NCBI GenBank assembly: GCA_034096865.1
Contig: JAWQFJ010005966.1
Span: 7,501-20,469 of the forward strand
Direction: 5' to 3'
DNA from: Theodoxus fluviatilis
Lineage: Eukaryota > Mollusca > Gastropoda > Cycloneritida > Neritidae
Length of the DNA: 12,969 nt
Part shown: one piece after another, positions 8,410 to 12,969 of the stretch
Layout of the letters: each line of letters starts with the position of its first letter
How positions within the stretch are numbered: the first letter of the stretch is position 1
The notes under the pieces: model-generated
Told to the model about the DNA's origin: nothing
Seen by the model: only the letters and a program-made list of their open reading frames with translations
Databases searched by the model: none
Program-made: the position numbers and the translations under genes

Positions 8410-8555
8410 ATCGGTATGTCACGTGACTGTAAGAACGAGATTTCAAACTGAGGTACTCTGTGCGATCGGACAAAGTACCTGAGGTACTCTGTGCGATCGG
8501 ACAGAGTACCTCAGGTACAGTGTCCGGAAATGTTCCGGACAACGACCATTTCAGC
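8410..8555 (-). repeat. Terminal repeat copy E4
   Basis: Inverted partner of E1 over its whole length: ATCGGTATGTCACGTGAC inside, then CGAGATTTCAAACTGAGG, then two palindromic GGTACTCTGTGCGATCGGAC-type units, and outer end CGACCATTTCAGC at 8555. It has GCGATCGG where E1 has CCGATCGG, and one more unit than E2. Confidence 0.9.
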
Positions 8556-8589
8556 TGTAATAAGGATGAAGCAGTAGTGGAGTTGGATG

Positions 8590-9775
8590 GCTAGCTCCAC
8601 CTGGCTAGTGGTCTGGGATGTAGTTTATAGTAGTCTAGTACCCAGTGCAGACACAGATACAAACGCTGTCTGGTTCTTGCTAGAGCATGTCCCGCCACAG
8701 CGAGGGGGTGGCCAAACAGTCTGTCTTTGCAACGGGCCTTCCCTCCCCGAGCTCCGTGGTGAAACTGGAGCCGAGAAACACGGCAGGAGGCAGAGGACGA
8801 TGCAAGCGTGGAGAGCAGATTGCATGGCGCATGAAAAGAAGCGGACGAAGCACAATTGAGGCGCGCTCGTGCAGTTTGCCGCGTGGCGAAGAGCATTGGA
8901 ACTGTAGGCTGCGCCATATGGAAGCATGCAGGACGTGCAGTTTGCCGCGTGGCGAAGAGCATTGGAACTGTAGGCTGCGCCATATGGAAGCATGCAGAAT
9001 GCAGAGGGTTCAGCGCCCACTCTGTGACCCACCTCCTGGACAGTCTGGCTCCTGCAGACTCGGCGTGGAGCTACTGCACACAACTGAGGCTGCTTCGTGT
9101 GCATCAATATCAAGAAACTGTAGCGTGCGCAGTGGCCACACCCCGGGCAACAGCTTCGACTGGCTGGCTAAACCTGGTGAGGGTAGCCGACGGGTCTCGA
9201 ACCCTCGGTGATCTAGGTATGTCTACCTAAGCACGTGAAGACTGGATTCGGCGGACTGAGCGGAGGAACCACTAGATGGTCAACGGTCAAGAAGGCGATT
9301 CCCAGCAAAGCGTTGTGGAGCGCTAAGGGCATGACAAGACACATAGGACATCATGGCCATCCACTGCACCCGTTTCTGTCTCCAGCCGTCTCGACTCTGT
9401 CCTGCCACTGGATCAAGATGGTCTCGGGCGAGAGAGTGAGGTCGACGAACTGCGCAACTCTTTCTCACTTAAATCCAAATCATCGCGCAAGTCACTTTTG
9501 TCATCCATCCCATCCCATCATTCACCGACAAGTCCTGTGGCGACAGGCAAGCGACGAAGCGGCAGGTGTGGGTACACTGGGAGCCGTAGCCGTAACCCTG
9601 CACACAGGCGGCCCAGGGCATTGGGTCGTTCTTCGCTGACACGGAGCAGCGGTGGAGTCCGGCAGCCCCCTGGGCGACTGAGCAGCCCTCTTCAGGAATG
9701 CACTGCTCACCTCCATGGCAAGAGGAAGGGGCTAGAAAAGGTGCCCTAAACATTGCCTGCTCCAGCCTTCCCTAG
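8590..9775 (+). mobile_element. Probable LINE 5' leader
   Basis: This stretch precedes the endonuclease/reverse transcriptase frame and shares a segment (about 9085-9200) with the fragment at 5470-5580, which supports it as part of a repeated element. Several frames are open for 80-170 codons, but none shows a known domain. The frame used by the main ORF is interrupted by TAG at 9587-9589 and 9773-9775; between those stops it reads SFFADTEQRWSPAAPW and EEGARKGALNIAC, possibly degraded N-terminal coding sequence. The left boundary is uncertain (8556-9080). Confidence 0.5.
8868..8998. repeat. 66-bp tandem duplication in the leader
   Basis: Two copies, starting CGTGCAGTTTGCCGCG and ending GGAAGCATGCAG, joined at 8933/8934 and identical over about 64 bp. 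The period is 22 codons exactly, so frames through it stay open. Identity implies a recent event or conversion. Confidence 0.97.
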
Positions 9776-12700
9776 CCAGCTCACCGCGGCTGGAGGGGAC
9801 CCTATACCAGCGGTCGAATCACAAAAGACAAAAAGAAGAAAACGAGGATAGTTCCTCTCAAATTGGGCGCATGGAATGTGCGCACACTCCTGGACAGAGA
9901 CGATGCAGATAGACCACAGAGGAGAACAGCCCTGATTGGTAAAGAACTCGCCAGATACGGCATCGACATCGCAGCCCTGAGCGAGACCAGGTTCGCGGGA
10001 GAAGGAGAGCTCTGCGAAAGAGGCTCTGGTTACACATTCTTCTGGAGTGGCAGACCTAGCGAGGAGCGGCGTGAAGCTGGCGTTGGCTTTGCAGTTAGGA
10101 CAACTCTTGTCAGTAAGTTGGCTGGACTTCCCAAGGGAGTGAACGACAGGCTCATGACCCTAAAACTCCCACTGATGGCTGGAAGGAAGCATCTCACCAT
10201 CATCAGTGCCTACGCCCCAACCATGACCAACCCAGATGAAGTGAAGGCAAAGTTTTACAAAGATCTTCACACTGTCATTGTCGATGTTCCAAAGGCGGAC
10301 AAACTCATCTTGCTAGGTGACTTCAACGCAAGAGTTGGCAAGGACAACGTTGCCTGGGAAGGAGTCCTTGGACATCACGGAGTGGGCCACTGCAACAGCA
10401 ACGGTCTTCTCTTGCTCCAGACCTGCGCTGAGCATGAACTGCTAATCACCAACACGATCTTCCGCCTACCTACCCGTAACCGGACATCATGGATGCACCC
10501 CCGCTCAAAGCACTGGCATCTTATTGACTACGTCATCGTGAGGAAGAGGGACAGGCAGGATGTACGAGTGACCAAGTCCATGTGCGGCGCTGAATGCTGG
10601 ACAGACCACCGCCTCATTATCTCCAAGATCAACATCCGCATTCAGCCTAAACGACGCCCTCAAGGGGAAAAGGCCCCCAAACGGCTGAATGTTGCCAAGC
10701 TGAGGAACGCCAGCTGCAAGCAGTCCTTTGCGGACGCTCTGGAAGAGCGCTTGAAATCCACCTCTCCGGACAACCAGAATGTAGAGGCAAATTGGGCATC
10801 ACTCAGAGAGCTGATTTACACCACAGCTACAGAGACCCTGGGGCCCCAGACCAGGAAACACAAGGACTGGTTTGATGAGAACTGCGAAGACATCAAGCAG
10901 TTACTGGATGAGAAACACCACCTCCACCAAGCTTGCCTCAATTACCCCAAGTCCACGGCAAGGAGAGATGCGTTCTGTAACATACGCAGAACTGTACAGC
11001 AAAAGCTCCGTCAGATGCAGGACAATTGGCTCAGCAACAAAGCCGACGAGATCCAAGGATATGCAGACAGGCATGACTATAAGAACTTCTACAACGCCTT
11101 GAAAGAAGTGTATGGCCCCACGTCCTCAGGATCAAACCCCCTCCTCAGCGCAGACGGTAACATACTCATCACAGACAAAGAGAAGATCTTGGAGAGGTGG
11201 GCCGAACATTTCGACAACATCCTAAATCGCCCTTCGACAATCAACGAAGAAGCCATCAATCGTCTCCCACAAGTGCCCACCAACGAAGCACTGGATGACC
11301 CCCCATCCTTGCTTGAGACCCAGAAAGCAATTTGTCTTCTCTCCAGTGGCAAAGCACCTGGTTCAGATGCCATACCAGCTGAGGTCTACAAGGAGGGGGG
11401 AACAGCCCTGACTGAAAGGCTCCACCAGCTGTTTCTCTTGACGTGGGAGCAAGAGACGATTCCGCAGGATTTCAAAGATGCCTCCATTATACATCTCTAT
11501 AAGCGAAAAGGAAATAGACAGGCTTGTGACAACCATAGAGGCATATCACTGCTTTCTATCGCAGGAAAGATCCTTGCCAGAATCCTGCTCAACCGCCTCA
11601 CAGCCCACCTTGACCAAGGACTCCTGCCTGAAAGTCAGTGTGGATTCCGAAAAGAACGAGGAACCATCGACATGGTGTTCGCTGCCAGGCAGCTGCAAGA
11701 GAAATGTCAGGAGCAGAACTCCGACTTGTTCTCCACCTATGTTGACCTGACCAAGGCGTTTGACACCGTTAGTAGAGAGGGCCTGTGGAAGATCATGGCC
11801 AAGTACGGTTGCCCAAGGAAATTCATCGTCTTGGTGCAACAATTCCACGAGGGCATGCAGGCCAGAGTCCAGGACAGCGGAGAGTCATCTGACCCTTTCC
11901 CAGTCACAAACGGGGTCAAGCAGGGCTGCGTCCTGGCACCAACACTGTTTAGCCTAATGTTTTCCGCCATGCTGTCAGAGGCCTTCAGAGACGAGGACGT
12001 TGGTGTCAACCTGAGGTACCGCACAGACGGCAAACTGTTCAACCTGCGGAGGCTCCAGGCAAAAAACAAGGTTATGACAGACATCATTAGGGATCTGCTG
12101 TTTGCCGATGACTGTGCCCTCAACGCTGTCTCAGAAGCCGACATGCAACGAAACGTTAATCTGTTCTCCAGCGCCTGCACAAACTTTGGTCTGACGATCA
12201 GTACAAAGAAGACTGAAGTCCTCCATCAGCCCGCGCCTGGAAAGCCCTACGTTGAGCCCAACATCACTGTCAACGGCCAGAGACTAAACACAGTGAACCG
12301 TTTCACATACCTAGGCAGCACACTGTCTCAGAATGCTACCATCGATGACGAAGTAAACATTAGAATTGCCAGAGCCAGCTCCACTTTTGGCAGGTTATAT
12401 CCAAATGTCTGGAACAGAAGAGGCATTACCACTCAGACCAAGCTGAAAGTATACAGGGCAGTGGTGCTCCCCACACTGCTATATGCATGTGAAACGTGGA
12501 CTGTCTATCAACGCCATGCTAGAAAACTGAACCACTTTCACACAACAAGCCTCAGGAAGATCCTTGGCATAAAATGGCAGGACAAAATTCCAGACACAGT
12601 GGTACTGACCAAAGCAGGTCTCCCCAGCATCTTCACCCTCCTGATGCAGTCACAGCTTCGCTGGGCAGGGCACGTAGTCCGGATGCCAGACGAGAGACTG

Positions 12701-12969
12701 CCAAAGAGACTCTTCTATGGCGAGCTACGGCATGGCCAGCGGTCCCACGGTGGGCAAAAGAAGCGCTTCAAAGACACCCTGAAAGCTTCACTGAAAGCTT
12801 TTGCCATCAATCCAGACACGTGGGAACGGGCTGCAATGGACCGATCCACCTGGCGCTCTTCCATCCACAAAGGTGCCAAGACATGCGAGGCAAACAGGAT
12901 CACTGCCGCAGAAAAGAAGAGGCAAGCCCGCAAGGCCCATGCTGTCAACCCCCCTGGAGACGTCCCCCC
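9776..12969 (+). CDS. LINE polyprotein: endonuclease + reverse transcriptase (partial)
   Basis: The enzyme of a non-LTR retrotransposon, which nicks genomic DNA and copies its own RNA into the nick. The frame is open from 9776 to the window edge, 1064 codons without a stop. An APE-type endonuclease (about residues 30-285) shows WNVRTLL (33-39), SETR with the catalytic E at 70, GDFNAR with D182, LIDYV with D251, and WTDHRL with D277/H278. A linker follows, then reverse transcriptase from about 525: KAPGSDAIPAE, NHRGISLLS, GFRKERGTIDM, YVDLTKAFDTV (D657), GVKQGCVLAPTLF, FADD (D778/D779) and FTYLGSTLS. The C-terminal part contains LYACETWT and RWAGHVVRMPDERLPKRL. The tail lies beyond the window. 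The first in-frame ATG is inside the endonuclease (in RLMTLKL), and a stop lies just upstream at 9773-9775, so the true start is lost or in the leader. The architecture fits RTE-like LINEs; the exact clade is not certain. Confidence 0.95.

Larger units (their letters stand above)
7165..8555. mobile_element. Composite fold-back cluster (elements A and B)
   Basis: Terminal repeats run E1 forward, E5 and E2 reverse, E3 forward, E4 reverse. The simplest reading is two elements side by side: A (7165-7800) and B (about 7801-8555, left end truncated), both bounded by the same terminal repeat family. E1 and E4 also bracket the whole 1391 bp as long inverted repeats. Only B contains protein-like sequence. 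Confidence 0.7.

Noticed and set aside
8625..9113. Minus-strand 162-codon frame and overlapping plus-strand frames of 124-174 codons
   Set aside because: They are kept open by the 66-bp in-frame duplication; none has a recognisable domain, and they overlap one another.
9160..9205. tRNA-like A box and B box (TGGCTAAACCTGG and GGGTCTCGAACCC) suggesting a tRNA gene or SINE head
   Set aside because: The A box lacks key bases, the T-arm-like part has only three pairs, and no acceptor or anticodon arm can be formed.
11089..12180. Minus-strand and alternative plus-strand frames over the reverse transcriptase
   Set aside because: They overlap the intact plus-strand LINE frame and have no motifs of their own.

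Overview
This window reads as repeat-rich, non-coding-dominated DNA from a metazoan nuclear genome, not from a prokaryote. Reasons: a Tc1/mariner transposase relic, a non-LTR retrotransposon with an endonuclease plus reverse transcriptase, long CT/AC/GCAC microsatellites, a 25-bp minisatellite, G and C homopolymers, fold-back elements, and one candidate exon with a Kozak start and a GTATGT splice donor. The mix of RTE-like LINE, Tc1 and short fold-back elements fits a marine invertebrate such as a mollusc, but that is inference; no single-copy gene fixes the taxon.

Layout. 1-910: no recognisable gene, with a pyrimidine-rich stretch near 55-105. 911-2039 (minus): decayed Tc1-type transposase. 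2398-2677: about six diverged ~47-bp tandem repeats. 2678-4445: no confident gene; a 23-bp G run, one weak 70-codon minus-strand frame (3446-3658) and one copy of a dispersed repeat. 4446-4581: compound microsatellite. 5219-5277: second copy of the dispersed repeat. 5297-5340: GGGAT tract. 5470-5580: fragment matching the leader of the LINE further right; it runs directly into 28 copies of a 25-bp minisatellite (5576-6284). 6285-7046: AT-rich then pyrimidine-rich segment bounded by TGTTACGG and CCGTTAACA, possibly a solo LTR or other short element. 7075-7117: C-rich homopolymer.

7165-8555 is the most unusual part: a nested cluster of fold-back ends. One terminal sequence (outer end GCTGAAATGGTCG, then palindromic 31-bp units around CGATCG) occurs at least five times in both orientations. 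The left half, 7165-7800, is almost entirely self-complementary. The right half carries a 91-codon open frame that starts at a YY1-like AAAATGGCGG and ends at a splice donor, suggesting a captured, or interrupted, host first exon.

8590-12969 holds a LINE: a leader with a perfect 66-bp tandem duplication, then a frame open from 9776 to the window edge (1064 codons, no stop) with an APE-type endonuclease followed by reverse transcriptase. It lacks an early ATG and has a stop at 9773-9775, and its C-terminus lies outside the window.

Apart from the LINE frame and the candidate exon, nothing here looks like an intact protein gene, and no rRNA, tRNA or CRISPR array is visible.
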